NCBI RefSeq assembly: GCF_050436995.1
Contig: NC_134775.1
Span: 4,317,124-4,381,123, forward strand
Length of the DNA stretch: 64,000 nucleotides
Direction: 5' to 3'
Origin: Anticarsia gemmatalis
Taxonomy: Eukaryota > Arthropoda > Insecta > Lepidoptera > Erebidae
The notes beneath the pieces are model-generated. The model was given only the letters and a program-made list of their open reading frames with translations, had not been told where the DNA came from and did not search any database. The translations under genes and the position numbers were made by a program. Of this stretch, positions 1-11,023 are shown piece after piece (the first letter of the stretch is position 1; each line of letters begins with the position of its first letter).

Positions 1-904
1 AATTTACATATTTATCTCTTCTGAAATTTGTTACATAAAGGGGACCAGTTACATTGTAATGTTTATCCAATCCATAAACATTAATACTTAAATCACAATT
101 CTTGTTCTCAAACAATTTGATATCTTTGGGTGATGGTGGGAATGTAATTCCAGTTATATTAAATATCGTGCTAAAATGTGGATAAGAGCTTGTGCTGCAG
201 ACATTATATTTAACTGGAAATAATGCTGCTAGAACGCTCCATAAAAAACAATATTCATCATCATTCTTAATATTTATACAACTCTTTGTATTCTTAATAA
301 CATCTGGTAGCTCTATGTAAGATCCACCTCTCATGGGAGAATATTTATTTATATTTATTTCTAAGTGACTCAGTGATGTGAATGACCATCCTGATTCACA
401 GTGCTCAAATTCGGTTAATTTCGACTTAAAAGTATCTCTTAAATAAAGTTCATTAAAATCTGTACTTTTATAAATAACTTCGTATTTTGTATTAAATGAC
501 TTCAACTGTTGCTCACCTGTTTTACTTAAAACAAAGTAAGCAAATAGCTCAAAGTTTATTTTAATACATGTATTCTTTAATAATGATATCTCAATCAGTT
601 TAAAAATGTCATCTCGCTTACCATCCAAGAACGTCTCTGCTAAGAGGTACTCGTCTTCTATGGATGGATTTAAGCGATAAGTCATTATTCTGTTCTTAAA
701 TGCTGTGGCTATTATATCAATATTTTCAAACTCTGATTTTATCAAACAATTCGATTTATGGATATTAGTTCGTTTATGATATCTGTATTCATCTCTAGGA
801 ATCTCAATTTTACATTTATCACAATTTATACAGGATCTTGATGGTGAATCAGGAGAGGATGGTTTTGCTGAAAAGAATAATTTAAAAGAATAGTAGTTAT
901 ACAT
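1..904 (-). CDS. polB: Polinton DNA polymerase B, N-terminal part (partial)
   Basis: The minus strand from 904 to the window edge encodes the same N-terminal region as the polymerase at 21659. It has a CxxC...H-type zinc-binding segment near the start and then the long spacer that precedes the exonuclease domain in Polinton polymerases. The first in-frame ATG is at 904, but an acceptor-like TTCTTTTCAG ends at 868, so the true first exon could lie upstream. The exonuclease and polymerase motifs would lie beyond base 1. I noticed no stop codon in the visible part by comparison with the right copy, but I did not check every codon. Confidence 0.75.
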   Translation of the reverse strand, partial: MYNYYSFKLFFSAKPSSPDSPSRSCINCDKCKIEIPRDEYRYHKRTNIHKSNCLIKSEFENIDIIATAFKNRIMTYRLNPSIEDEYLLAETFLDGKRDDIFKLIEISLLKNTCIKINFELFAYFVLSKTGEQQLKSFNTKYEVIYKSTDFNELYLRDTFKSKLTEFEHCESGWSFTSLSHLEININKYSPMRGGSYIELPDVIKNTKSCINIKNDDEYCFLWSVLAALFPVKYNVCSTSSYPHFSTIFNITGITFPPSPKDIKLFENKNCDLSINVYGLDKHYNVTGPLYVTNFRRDKYVN

Positions 905-1060
905 TTATTTAAATACATTTATATAATATACATTATTATTCTAAGTATAAAGTATTGTCAATACACTTAAATCATAGTATGAGTTAAATTAACATTTATT
1001 CCATAAAAGTAATAAGATTATACATATTCCTGGAGATTAGTTTAGATAGTATTAAGTATT

Positions 1061-1886
1061 CTACTGGTACGAGCTTATAAAAGTTGGTGTACGATTTTTA
1101 AATTCTTTCCTTGTCTCCTTTATAAATTCATTTATATGTTTCCAGGACTCAGTGTTTGAATTTGTTTTATTTTTTATAGTTATTACGGAATGCCGCCATC
1201 GATTGACTGGTGGCACCCGCTCAATTTCATCAGTATTATAAATCTTCAATTCAATATAATAATTTCCAGTTTTATCTTCATCTATTTGACGCGAAAAACC
1301 GTTTGCTAATCGCCTTGTTACGTAGGAATAAATGGGTGCTATTTTTTTACCGGTGGTGTTGCTACGATGCAGTTCGTCGTCGTCGTCGCTATCGGTGCCG
1401 AAGAGATCTCGCGCCGTAGCTTTCGCCTTCGTCTTCTTCGTAGTAGAAGGCTGGCTATCTGATGTCTTCTCAGGAATCTTTCGCTTCTTCTTACTTGACT
1501 TTGTAGGAACGTCAACTGTTGACTCGTCGGATGATGGGAACAATTGGTCAGCCATTTGCTTAGACCTGAAAATAATAATTAATATTAGTAAGTAAGTGGC
1601 AACAGTAACTTTATGATAGAGCTCCCCAATGGATAATAGATTGCTTTATTTTAAATAAATTATTATATTATTAAAGATTGAATACCTAGAAGAGCTTTTA
1701 AAATAGTTGAATGATCAAATAGTAGAATTATTGAATAGTTGATTGATCGAATAGTCGTTATTAAAAGTTTAATGACTGAATAGTAGAATTATTGAATAGT
1801 TGATTGATCGAATAGTCGTTATTAAAAGTTGAATGACTGAATAGTAAAATTAGTAAATTATCAAATAGAAATAAAAGTACTTACAT
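1061..1886 (-). CDS. Polinton small accessory gene B (intact copy, spliced)
   Basis: Unrecognised gene. The open frame in exon 2 (1061-1565) encodes about 168 residues: a serine/lysine-rich N-terminus with a KKKRK nuclear-localisation-like patch, an acidic SDDDDE tract, then a compact C-terminal part containing YYIELKIYNTD and ending in a helix-like lysine/glutamate stretch. An intron is inferred at 1566-1884: the donor GTAAGT follows the dinucleotide AT (1885-1886) and the acceptor TTTTCAG precedes GTCTAAGC, so splicing completes the ATG across the junction. The next internal ATG is at 1555. The gene lies just upstream of polymerase B and diverges from gene A. The right-hand copy is broken in three ways. 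Function unknown; a nuclear, possibly DNA- or chromatin-related role is only a guess from the basic patch. Confidence 0.7.
1725..1860. repeat. About 60-bp minisatellite in the gene B intron, 2 units
   Basis: Two tandem copies of a unit containing GAATAGTAGAATTATTGAATAG and TTGATTGATCGAATAGTCG lie in the intron of gene B. The right Polinton has three copies at the matching place. Confidence 0.75.
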
Positions 1887-3194
1887 CTTAGAGAAGATCT
1901 GGGAAGCTTCTAGGTACCGAGGGGAGCAGCTTCTGCTTGTAGCTCTTGAACAAATGTTATACGGTCTTCCTTCAGTAGCTACACTCTTAAATAGTGGTAA
2001 ATCTACGTCACAGTATCCCAAATATAGAAAAGGGCACGTGTATTAAATGCTGTGTCAGAAAATATAATCCAAATACGATAGTTTACATTATCTTAAGCAT
2101 TGTAACATAACACTAATTTAGCTTATTATGATAATACTTACCCGACTGCATCAAAGATGATGTGTTTAATGTATTTATTTTGTGAAACCAATTTCGTTAA
2201 CCACGTTAATTTGTATAATTGCGCTATGGTGATCAACTGATCACATAGCTAATAAACATGCATAATCAGTATGTTAAATATAAATAAATAAATTTAACCC
2301 ATTAATGTCCCACTGCTGGGCAAGCGTCTCCTCCCGTAATGAGGGAGGGGTTAGGCCTTGAGTCCACCACGCTGGCCAAGTGCGGGTTGGGGACTTTGCA
2401 TGCCCTCTATAAATGTGTTAAACAAATTTTAGGCATGCAAGGTTTCCTCACGATGTTTTCCTTCACCGTTGGAGCATATGATAATTATTTCTAATACACA
2501 CATAACTTCTAAAAGTCATTGGTGTGTTGCCTCGGGTTCGAACCTGCGACCACTTGCGTGGGAGGTGTCAACTTATACCACTCGGCTATCACTCACATAT
2601 GTTAAAAATACATATTAATTCATATTGATGTAGTAAAATATATTTATCTCTTGGTGACTTACAAATCATAAGTTAAATTAATTTATGTAAAAATTAATAA
2701 ACATAGTCTCTGCCTATCCCGTTGGGAAAGAGGCGTGATGAATATGTATCTACGTATGTATGCATGTAAAAATAGGCGAAACCGATCACAAAAAATAGTA
2801 TGTTGATATAACGATATTGTTTTGATTAGTCTCCTTATAAAGAAATGCTTACATTGTAAAAAGTAAAATAATTATCTACGACCTACTACTTACGATGACT
2901 TCACTCGCCGTATCTTCTCGATTAAATGTATGAAAAAATATAGAGCGAACAAACAAACAGTCGTATTTATGTTATGAATGTATAATTATGGTAAACAATA
3001 ATATATTAGGCGTCATGGTGTCTTACGGTTTCAATTACATGATACCATTTTAGACTGTGAATAAATATGCAACAAAATCATACGATTTTGAACTCTATAA
3101 ATGAAAAAAATATCATATATAAGTAAATGAAAAAAAAAATATTTTTAAATCTATTCTGTTTCTACTTCGAGCGACATAGCGTTATTGCAGTGCA
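1887..3194. promoter_or_regulatory. Intergenic region between divergent genes A and B (copy L)
   Basis: About 980 bp once the SINE is removed. It separates the start regions of the two divergent small genes and is conserved in the right copy (19413-20390), so it probably holds both promoters. I recognised no clear TATA or initiator elements. It is AT-rich and has no credible coding frame. Confidence 0.4.
2279..2597 (-). mobile_element. tRNA-derived SINE inserted in Polinton L
   Basis: The minus strand starts with a tRNA-like head: an A-box-like TAGCCGAGTGGT and a B box GGTTCGAACCC. It continues through a body containing CCCACTGCTGGGCAAG on the plus strand and ends in a (TAAA)n tail. TATGTTAAA occurs at 2270-2278 and again at 2598-2606, a 9-bp TSD. 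The right Polinton has the uninterrupted sequence near 20000, which proves insertion after the two copies diverged. Confidence 0.9.
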
Positions 3195-3631
3195 ATGTCG
3201 GTAAGTAATTATTTTATTTGTAAAGTATAGTACAATTATACTTTAACCTTAATATAATATAATGGGTGGTATAAAGAATATTTCTGATTATTCCACAGGA
3301 CACAGAAGATCTTTTCAATTTTATACCTATGGATCAAGCACCAGTGCAACAAAAGGCTGGACAAAAAACGCTGGGTCTTACACGCAAGAGATCAAAAACA
3401 GATCAAACATTTTTTCAGTATATAAAGAAACCCGTCACTCGAGGAACAAAAATAATTAAGATAGAAATTTATGACACCGACAATTTCCTAAAATCTGAAC
3501 AACCGATATGCAACTGTGAAGCTGATGTGTGTGTTCAACATATCGTGAAAACTACATTATTTGATGACATTTATACCTGTACAAGAGAATTAATATCCAA
3601 AATTCAAGATGATATTGAAACAAAAGCATAG
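3195..3631 (+). CDS. Polinton small accessory gene A (spliced)
   Basis: Unrecognised gene. Exon 1 is only ATGTCG (3195-3200), followed by donor GTAAGT; the acceptor CCACAG ends at 3298 and exon 2 runs 3299-3631, giving a protein of about 113 residues. Without splicing the first ATG in the frame is at 3329 (100 residues). The protein has a short acidic N-terminus, a basic TRKRSK patch, the segment IIKIEIYDTD, several cysteines and a C-terminal helix-like tail. The IYDTD segment and the intron placed at the start codon resemble gene B, which lies divergently upstream. The open frame appears the same in the right Polinton (18976-19412), suggesting it was kept. Function unknown. Confidence 0.7.
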
Positions 3632-4200
3632 ACTGACTAATTTGCATGATAAATTCTATACCATGTGTTTGAATGTTGTAAATAAATATGTATAAATGAG
3701 CATAATTTTAAAAATGTGTATCTTGAAATAAATTGATACTAAAATTAATATTTAGTTTATTTTCTATCTCATAAACTGCAGCACCTTTATAAGGCAGCGG
3801 CGGACGGCGCGTACGTGCATTCCAATACCAGCTACGTAACGTGTCGTATGGATCACGTGCTGCTTGAATGCGAGATATTGTTACCTAAAACGTCTTCTTG
3901 AATCATTGAATGAATCTAGCGTGCACTTTGTAAACCAGTAAAGAATTAGAATGCTTATACCTGAATTATGAATGCTGAATGAATGAATAATATACATGAA
4001 TTTGAATGATTGTAGATTTTATTAATCAAATGCACATTGAAACGAATAAATAGGAATTAGATATAGGTTTAAGTTTGTATATTAAAAATAGTGTTAATTT
4101 AACAATACCAGAATCTCTATATTATTATTGGGTACTTTGCAGATTTATTTGCTCGGCGGCACGCGTTGGAGACGCTTTCGTTAACTACAATATATCAATC
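3632..4200. other. Non-coding subterminal region of Polinton L
   Basis: AT-rich sequence between gene A and the terminal repeat, containing an AATAAA-type polyadenylation signal near 3680 and a GC-rich patch with TTTATAAGG near 3787. The same sequence is at 18410-18970. No coding frame seen. Confidence 0.6.
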
Positions 4201-4311
4201 CGATATTAATATCTATTTTCGAATAATAAGAATGAATGAATGACTGAATGATGGTTAAAATTGGGTGTTTCTGGATCTGATCTGATCCAGAAACCCCAAT
4301 TTCAACCTACT
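4201..4311 (-). repeat. Polinton terminal inverted repeat, copy L
   Basis: The outermost 110 bases match both ends of the right Polinton. The last 50 or so form a near-perfect palindrome: the arms TTGAAATTGGG and CCCAATTTCAA flank GTTTCTGGATC and its complement. Confidence 0.9.
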
Positions 4312-4826
4312 GTGGTGCGTATATGATGTTGTGTATTATGTCTGGTGTTGCGATGTATGCCAGATGGATTAACAATTTCAGGATAATTTGAAAGAACATC
4401 ATGATATACTGAGCTGCCTACAATAGTTTTTATTGATAAAATATTTCCAGTAGCTAATGCAGGCAAACCCGGGGCGCAAAGTGTAGTGCTGGCGTTAATA
4501 AGGCGTTTATTGCGTATGTCCACAGTAAGATTAAAGTGAGATAAAAAATCAACGCCAATAATCGCCTTAGTGACGTCAGCCACAATAAAATGCCAGGTGA
4601 AATCGCGACGCAAACCTAGATTTAAGTTTAAGTGTATAAAACCGTATGTACTAATTGTCGACCCGTTTGCTGCAGTTAACTCATAATTCGTTTTATGCCG
4701 ATGTTCACATAATGCAGATTTTGGATAGACACATACATCGCTACCTGTATCAATTAAAAAATTTACTTGCGTACGTTTGTCGGTAACGAATAAGTGACCC
4801 ACATCTGGACAGCCGTCGGCCGCCAT
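4312..4826 (-). CDS. pol: Gypsy-like pol, aspartic protease domain (truncated)
   Basis: This minus-strand frame begins at the ATG at 4826 and encodes a retropepsin-like domain. The active-site motif FLIDTGSDVCVYP is near residue 24, and an IIGVDFLSHF segment follows about 70 residues later, as in Ty3/Gypsy proteases. The last genuine residues are around HHIRTT, the usual linker before the reverse transcriptase; beyond that the reading enters the Polinton end and stops at 4302. The start codon overlaps the gag stop in TAATG, suggesting coupled termination and reinitiation rather than a gag-pol frameshift. Confidence 0.85.
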
Positions 4827-5761
4827 TACCGACTGCCCGCGTCGTTTCCCGAAAAGTCACACGGTTTTAAACACTTACTGGCCCTATTACCGAACCTGTA
4901 ATGGTACCAACACAGTGGGTACTTTTTATGCTCTGAAGCCGATCTTGACCTCGTGCGGTAAGGAGAGTGGTGACGTGCAGAACCATGCGGTTGTCGCCTC
5001 GACCTACTGCGGGATGATGCACGATGTGGTGAATGTGCTCGTTGCTCGTCGACCTTTAGAGCCAGGCGTTCCACTGTCTTCCTCAATGCAGCTATTTCAG
5101 AGCTGATGTCGCTGTTGCCGCTCGTCGACATTGCTGCCACGTTGCACGGCGTAACGATGTCATGCACATGGTCAGCTAGGTCAGCCAATTGCTCCAATGA
5201 AAGTGTTGGCTGTGAGGCAACCAGCGTCTGGATGTTGCTGGGTAGGCGCTGGCTCCAGATCGTCTTCACAAAGTCTGCCGGGACAGATGGTCCAGCCAAA
5301 TCCTGCAAATGGCGCAGGAACTGTGATGGCTTCCGGTCTCCGAGCTCCTCGTGGGTTAGGAGTTGCCTAACTTTCTTCTCGTGGGAGGCCGAAAGTCTGC
5401 GTACGAGTTCCGCCTTTATTTTTGCATACTTGTGCCGCTCAGGGGGGGAGACGATGAGGTCCTTGACAGCTTTTGCGTGCACTATATCAAGGTTGTTGAG
5501 GACCTGGGTGAATTTCGCTGAGTCATCTTTAATGCCATATGTCTCGAACTGGCCCTCGAGTAGTGCGAACCATAGTTCCGGTTCCTCTGGAGAAAATGGT
5601 GGCACTTTTATCCTAAACCGCCGTATGTCCGATGTTGGAGGTACCGCGACATCACTTTTCATAGGAGATGGACGCGTCTTCTTGATCGGCCGCATAGTCA
5701 CATGACTGCTGTGATGGGATTCACCAGTATGTACCGATTCACTGCTATCACTCATGTTCAA
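4826..5761 (-). CDS. gag: Gypsy-like gag
   Basis: A 311-residue minus-strand frame. After a low-complexity N-terminus comes a conserved arthropod gag-like segment (VPPFSPEEPELWFALLEGQF at about residues 53-72), then a helical capsid-like region. The C-terminus is arginine/serine-rich with a zinc-knuckle-like CWYHYRFGNRASKC near residue 285 (spacing CX2HX4GX5C, a variant of the retroviral knuckle). It forms the particle that packages element RNA. The frame is open from the ATG at 5761 to its stop, which overlaps the pol start. The order LTR-gag-protease supports the call. Confidence 0.85.
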   Translation of the reverse strand: MNMSDSSESVHTGESHHSSHVTMRPIKKTRPSPMKSDVAVPPTSDIRRFRIKVPPFSPEEPELWFALLEGQFETYGIKDDSAKFTQVLNNLDIVHAKAVKDLIVSPPERHKYAKIKAELVRRLSASHEKKVRQLLTHEELGDRKPSQFLRHLQDLAGPSVPADFVKTIWSQRLPSNIQTLVASQPTLSLEQLADLADHVHDIVTPCNVAAMSTSGNSDISSEIAALRKTVERLALKVDEQRAHSPHRASSRSRSRRQPHGSARHHSPYRTRSRSASEHKKYPLCWYHYRFGNRASKCLKPCDFSGNDAGSR

Positions 5762-5774
5762 AACGGGGTCACCA

Positions 5775-6104
5775 ATTTAGTGTACGTGGTAGGAAGTGAG
5801 GAATAATGATTTCACTCGAAAGTAAAAGTTTTTATAAAGTTTATTGATGGCATGTACACAACATAATAGTCTCAGCACAGAAGGATGATAACATTAGATT
5901 TACGATAGGCCGGAACATACAACATAGAACATATAGTCGCGGTTATTAAAGCGGCATGCGTCTCGCGTCAAACAGTATTAAGAGCGGACTGGTGAGGTCA
6001 ACGAACGATTGCGCGGCGCATGGGCATTGGCCGGCGCTCGGGATAGTTCGGGTAAGTTCGGCTGCGTTGACTCCGCCCACTAGCGATCTCGCTAACTAAT
6101 AACA
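5775..6104 (-). repeat. 5' LTR of the Gypsy-like element
   Basis: On the minus strand it begins TGTTATTAGTTAGCGAG at 6104 and ends just before TGGTGACCCCG (5774), which looks like a primer-binding site directly upstream of gag. The inner edge is uncertain by a few bases because the other LTR is not visible. Confidence 0.55.
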
Positions 6105-6224
6105 GAATAGGTATGTTTGTCGACATGTAATATTTAATGTTACAATAATTTTGATTTTATTTTTTATATAATTTAGTTATACAATAGGTTAAGTTAGAAT
6201 AATTTTATCTGTACTTAATTTTTA

Positions 6225-6345
6225 ATAGTTTTAAGTTTTAGTTTTAAGTTCTAGTTTTAAGTTTTAGTTTTAAGTTCTAGTTTTAAGTTCTAGTTTTAAG
6301 TTCTAGTTTTAAGTTCTATTTTTAAGTTCTAGTTTTAAGTTCTAT
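6225..6345. repeat. 14-bp AT-rich minisatellite
   Basis: About eight imperfect tandem copies of a unit like TTAAGTTCTAGTTT lie beside the 3' end of the minus-strand LINE. They could be part of its 3' untranslated region. Confidence 0.7.
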
Positions 6346-6384
6346 AAATATACATTTTAATATACAATAATAAATCCTTCTGAT

Positions 6385-8412
6385 TTAAGAAGTTACACTA
6401 CAAAGCCATTTGTAAATTTTATTTAATGTCAATATCATGTCAGTTTCTAAATTGTGTCTGTCTATATTCTCAAACATAATTGTGCTGTCGTCAGCAAACA
6501 AGACCATATGGCTGTCAATAGGTTTTGACAAGTCGTTAATATATATAATAAACAAGAAAGGTCCCAGTACACTACCCTGTGGTACACCTTGCCGCGCTTG
6601 GCGATAACTAGATGAGTATATAGTTTCCTGCTTTGTTTCTGAACATATTCGAGTAATTTGAGTGCATTGTTTCCTGTTTTTAATATAAGACTTCAGAAGA
6701 CTTAATATATTACCTCTGATGCCATATGCCTCTAGCTTAAGTAATAGAGTTTTGTGACTGACATAGTCAAAAGCCCACGTGAAATCCATATAAAGAGCAG
6801 AAATCATATGTTTATCGTCTAGACCAGTCATTGCTCTCTGTAAGAACTTGTAGATTGCCAAATTAATTGATTTATTCTGCCGAAAACCTACTTGTTCATC
6901 AACAAAAAGATTATTTTTTTCAAAATATTGATACAGACCTTGATATATGACCCTTTATCACCCTTTCAAATACCTTTAACATCACAGGAATTAGAGCAAT
7001 AGGTCTATAGCAGCCCACATCATGTTTGTCATTCTTTTTGAATAGTGGCTTTATTAAAGTAATTTTAAGCTTATCAGGAAACACTCCAAAATCAATGCAT
7101 GTATTGATGATATAACTAAGGACATGAGAGATCAATGTTGCAACTTCTTTCAAAATGTTTGTGCTAACATCATCATAGCCTGTACTGTTAGTGTTCTTCA
7201 TTGACTTTATTATTTTAAGAATTTCTGTTGGACTTGTACCTACGAAACAGGAATGTACGTTCTTATTAATATTACATGTCAAAATTTTATTATTATTATA
7301 ATTATTTGGACAGGTTTGAGTGGTAAAATGGCTATTAAAAGCCTCTGCTATGCAGGTAGTGTAATGAACGATACTGTCATCCACATTCAAGTGGCTTATA
7401 TAGTCTTTTGGTATATTTAATTTATTGCAATTTATAAGTGACCATGCAGCTTTAGACTTATTTACGGCTGTTTTTATAAAATAATTGTTTTGACATCTTT
7501 GTGTCAACTTAACAATATTGTTAAGACGCTTAGAATATGTTTTGAATAATTGTCTGTTCTCATCACTACGGTTCTTTCTGTAACACCGTAGCAGCTCACG
7601 TTTACGCTTTGAGCATGCACGTATACCTTTATATAGATGTCCACCTTGGACGTTTCTCACAGTTCTTTTTACCTTAATAATAGGAAAGCATAAGTCGTAG
7701 AACAAAACAAAAATATCATAAAAGTTATTAAATGCTGTATTCGAATCAGGTGTCTCATAAACATCTCTAAAGATTGTAAGCATTCTTTAAATTTCTCAAT
7801 ATTTGCTTTGCTGTAATCTCTTCTTCTAATATACCAGTATTTCAGAGTACAAGTTTGTTTTACTGGACATGTTAAAAGTTGAGCTGTATGGTCTGATAGT
7901 GCAAACTCATATATTTTATTCTTACATCCTCTTATATTGTGAATAAAATGATCAATACAAGTACCACTTACTAATCTTGTTGGCTCATTAAATGCCAATT
8001 TTAAGTTAAAACATTGTATCATTTGAATTAAACAACTACTTTATTTACTTTCTTTCAGAGTGTTTATGTTTAAATCACCGCATAAAATGATTTTTACATT
8101 TTTAAAACAAAATTCTTGAAATATAGAGCTCAAAACCTCAAAAAACTGGTCATAGTGTTGAATGCTATTTCGGGGAGGTCTGTATATACAAATTATTATT
8201 ATCCTATGTTCCAAAAGTTCTATACCACAACATTCAGCTATGCCAATCAAACCAAGTTTATCAAAGTTGTTAATTTTTTATAACTGTGTCGCCTGTTAAC
8301 CAATATACAGGCACCGCCACGCCGCTTAGTCCTACAAAAGGGGGTGCTAAAGTGTAATTTGCAACAGACAAAAATTGAGTGTCATCCTCTACCATGTTAT
8401 GCTCTGTGAAGC
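6385..8412 (-). pseudogene. Jockey/CR1-like LINE ORF2 (endonuclease + reverse transcriptase), decayed
   Basis: Minus-strand remnants in order: endonuclease pieces from about 8410 down to 7800, including TEHN, CIYRPPRN, LCGDLNIN and SDH motifs; then reverse transcriptase from 7783 to 6385, with VGCYRPIALIPVMLK, FTWAF, QGVPQGSVLGPFLF and FADDST. FADD is the catalytic motif; the usual F-D-(F/Y)-S of motif A reads FTWAF. The frame changes several times and the C-terminal third of the transcriptase is missing. The 5' end is cut by the MULE at 8415. It would nick and reverse-transcribe at target DNA if intact. Confidence 0.85.
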
Positions 8413-8683
8413 ATGGGTTCCCTATTTGATTTCGAAAGATGATGATTCGATTTTTATTATATCGAAAATGGTGTGCCGATAGTTCAGTTGTACGATGTTT
8501 TATTTAATCGATGCTTTATTGGTGCGATGTAACGTTTGTACGAAAAATTCTGTTTCAAAAAACCATAGAGCGATTGCTCATTACTTTGATAATACCTATA
8601 TCGGTTCGAAACGCCATCTACTCCATAACATTTAATTAAATAACCTTATTATGCATTATAGACGTCAAGGAAATAATACTTTT

Positions 8684-9011
8684 CGTCTCGGGTTCGAATC
8701 CTGGGTCGGGCCAAAAAGTCTTTTCTGAGATTTTCTGTTAGAAGTTCTTAGAGATTGCCCGGAGTTAGGAAGTTGAGGTCGATGACCTCCGTGCCTCGGA
8801 GAGCACGTAAAGCCGTCGGTCCTGTGCCTGACCTCTCACTGGTCGTGTCGGTTATCCGTCCCACCAAACTATGAGAGTGATGGTACAGAGAGTGTACATG
8901 TGTATTGTGCACACACTTGGACACTATAAACAAAGTCCTGCACAGATGGTCAGTTTCAATGAAACTGACCGCCGTAGCCGTATATCGGCTAGGAGGACAT
9001 TATTATTATTC
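8684..9011 (+). mobile_element. SINE 3' portion inserted in the MULE 1 left TIR
   Basis: It starts with a Pol III B box (GGTTCGAATCC at 8690-8700), has the lepidopteran SINE body ending CGGCTAGGAGGACATTATTATTATT, and lacks a recognisable A box. AATAATACTTTT before it and ATTATTACTTTT after it look like an imperfect TSD. The MULE terminal-repeat sequence continues across it when compared with the right arm near 11240-11277. Confidence 0.8.
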
Positions 9012-9514
9012 ATTATTACTTTTATTTAAAAAAATGCAATTGTGAAAAAAAAATTAAATTATGTACATCAAGTTAAGTACATTAATAAAATATATTTTAA
9101 TATATCAAAGTAATCCTAATATTTATTGTATACCTTAATATTTTAAATTAAAAAATATTTATAGAATTATTTTTTTTATCATATGTTACTGAAAATATTA
9201 ATTTAAAAAAACAATATCATAGAACAAATCGGCATACACTATTTTGGTGTAAAAAAAAATTTTACGGCAGGCTTGTCGGTCATAGAATTTATGATATTCA
9301 ATAAAAAAAAATCATGTTTTGTAAAAATTTAAATTTAAATGTATTTAAAAGTGTATTGGGTATTTTGTGATTACGTTTTGAGAGTTACCATAATAGTTTT
9401 GTTATATGTGGGTAGAAGTAAATAATGCTGACATGTGTATCTAATCATGTTATGTTTTACTCTTGTCAATAATTAATTTCTGAATAAGTGTTATGTGCAG
9501 TTCCTATTGCAAAT

Positions 9515-11023
9515 ATGGTTGATAGTGTTATCAAAACGGAAAAATCGAAATGCGGAAACGATATAATACTTATTGATGGATATGATAATAGTTATTGATG
9601 GATATGAATTTATGTTAAATAAACATGTGGATACAAAGTATTATTGGTGCTGTGTGTTCAAAAATAAAAAACAATGCAAAAGCCGAATGATGACGGAATT
9701 TAAAGAAAATAACGAACACACCCTAATCAACGGTATGAGTGAACATTCACACGCCCCAAGTGCTGGCTTGCAAGACTCAATATTTTTTAAAAATAAATTG
9801 AAGAGGGATGCCAATACTAGCAATGATAGACCTACAGTGATCATCCGAAATAATTTGGAAGCTATACCAAGTACAAGTGCGTGTTGTCTTCCCAATAAAA
9901 ATGCTTTACGTCAAATTGTCTACAGAGCAAGAAAGAAAACATTTCCAAAATAACCTTCTACTTTAGAGGAAATAGATATACCTGCAGACTACTTGGTTGA
10001 AGGAGAATCGTTTTTGGCCCGGCAAACAAAATACAATGATAATAAATGCTTGTTTATATTTTGTACTCAGCGAAATATCAGGCTTTTACGTGATTCATTT
10101 CTATGGATAATGGACGGAACATTCTGTACATGTCCTAGACTTTTTACCCAAATCTACAGTATACACGGAATGGTGGGAAATGATTTCGATAGCAGAAAAA
10201 TAGCGCCGTTAGTATATTGTTTTTTGGGAGATAAGACTGAAGAAACGTATATGATGATGTTTAAAGAAGTTTTGGCATATGCTGAGGAATTGCAATGTGA
10301 ATTGAACCCTCAGTATATACTTACTGATTTTGAAACAGCTGTTATCAATGTCGTCAAGACATATTTCCCTGGAGCTACTCATACAGGTTGCCTTTTTCAT
10401 TTAGCGCAAAATTTGTGGAGGCAAATACAGAAATCCGACGAATAAAGAATCCGAGGTAACGACAGCAATTTCTCTCTTAAACTTCGTCACATGGTAGCTT
10501 TGGCATATCCTACTCCTGAAGAGATACCGGACGCCTTTAAACTTCTGAAAGAAACGGTTTTGCCTGAAGAAGCAGAAACTATCATACATTGGTTTGAGAC
10601 CTATTACGTGCTTGGTAGGAAAAATTCTCGAACAAAAGCACAGAATAATAAGTACTAACAAAAGGTGCAAAACTATGTATCTCTCTAATCCCTCCATTAT
10701 TTCCACCACAGTTGTGGTCCATACGCAAAATAAATGAACTCGACCTACCAAGGACCCAAAATAATGTTGAGGCTTGGCATAGACGTTGCGACAACTTACA
10801 AAACAATAACCGCCATGGCTTATACGCGACTATACGGAGCCTTATAAAAGAGCAAATAAGCACTAATCACGTAGTTGAAAAAGCACAGGCTAGCGTTGAT
10901 AAGACTCCGCCCAAGAAAAAAAAGAAAAATGTATCCGATTGTATCACTAAAATTTGTGCAAACCGTAATAATATGGAACTTCTGAATTTTTTAAGAGCTA
11001 TTGCTAATCACATAGAATTGTAA
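9515..11023 (+). pseudogene. MULE 1 transposase, FLYWCH zinc finger plus MULE domain (broken)
   Basis: The N-terminus reads as a FLYWCH-type finger: hydrophobic IDGYEFMLNK, then KYYWCC, a cysteine, and a paired histidine motif HSH. The MULE domain follows with WIMDGTF (first catalytic Asp), ILTDFETA (second Asp), GCLFHLAQ, and near the end LPRTQNNVEAWHRR, the usual third-acid region. Lesions: a roughly 22-bp tandem duplication of the start region (TTATTGATGGATATGA twice) that shifts frame, TAA at 9951-9953, TAA at 10443-10445, more stops near 10658, and a frame change before 10712. Such proteins cut and paste their own element. Not functional here. Confidence 0.85.

Larger units (their letters stand above)
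1..4311 (-). mobile_element. Polinton/Maverick copy L, left-truncated by the window edge
   Basis: This stretch is the reverse complement of 18297 to about 22562, that is, the first 4.3 kb of the complete Polinton further right. It ends at 4311 with the family terminus (AGTAGGTTGAAATTGG on the minus strand). It carries the polymerase N-terminus, gene B and gene A, and continues beyond base 1. It sits inside the pol region of a Gypsy-like element, whose minus-strand reading frame breaks at 4312. The six bases GTGGTG (4312-4317) are the expected duplicated target, but the other end lies outside the window. Unlike the right copy it has no Helitron in gene B, and it carries a SINE that the right copy lacks. 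Confidence 0.9.
4312..6104 (-). mobile_element. Gypsy-like LTR retrotransposon, cut by Polinton L
   Basis: On the minus strand the order is LTR (6104-5775), primer-binding-like TGGTGACCCCG, gag (5761-4826), then protease/pol (4826 onward), which stops at the Polinton end. The reverse transcriptase, integrase and 3' LTR are expected on the far side of the Polinton, outside this window. Confidence 0.8.

Noticed and set aside
3262..3459. 65-residue frame starting MGGIKN in both Polintons
   Set aside because: Lies mostly in the predicted intron and out of frame with gene A.
5106..5705. 199-residue plus-strand frame opposite gag
   Set aside because: Antisense shadow of the Gypsy gag; no family features.
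8690..8700. GGTTCGAATCC as part of a tRNA gene
   Set aside because: Only a B box without an A box or cloverleaf; followed by a known SINE body. The similar box at 2530 belongs to a SINE too.
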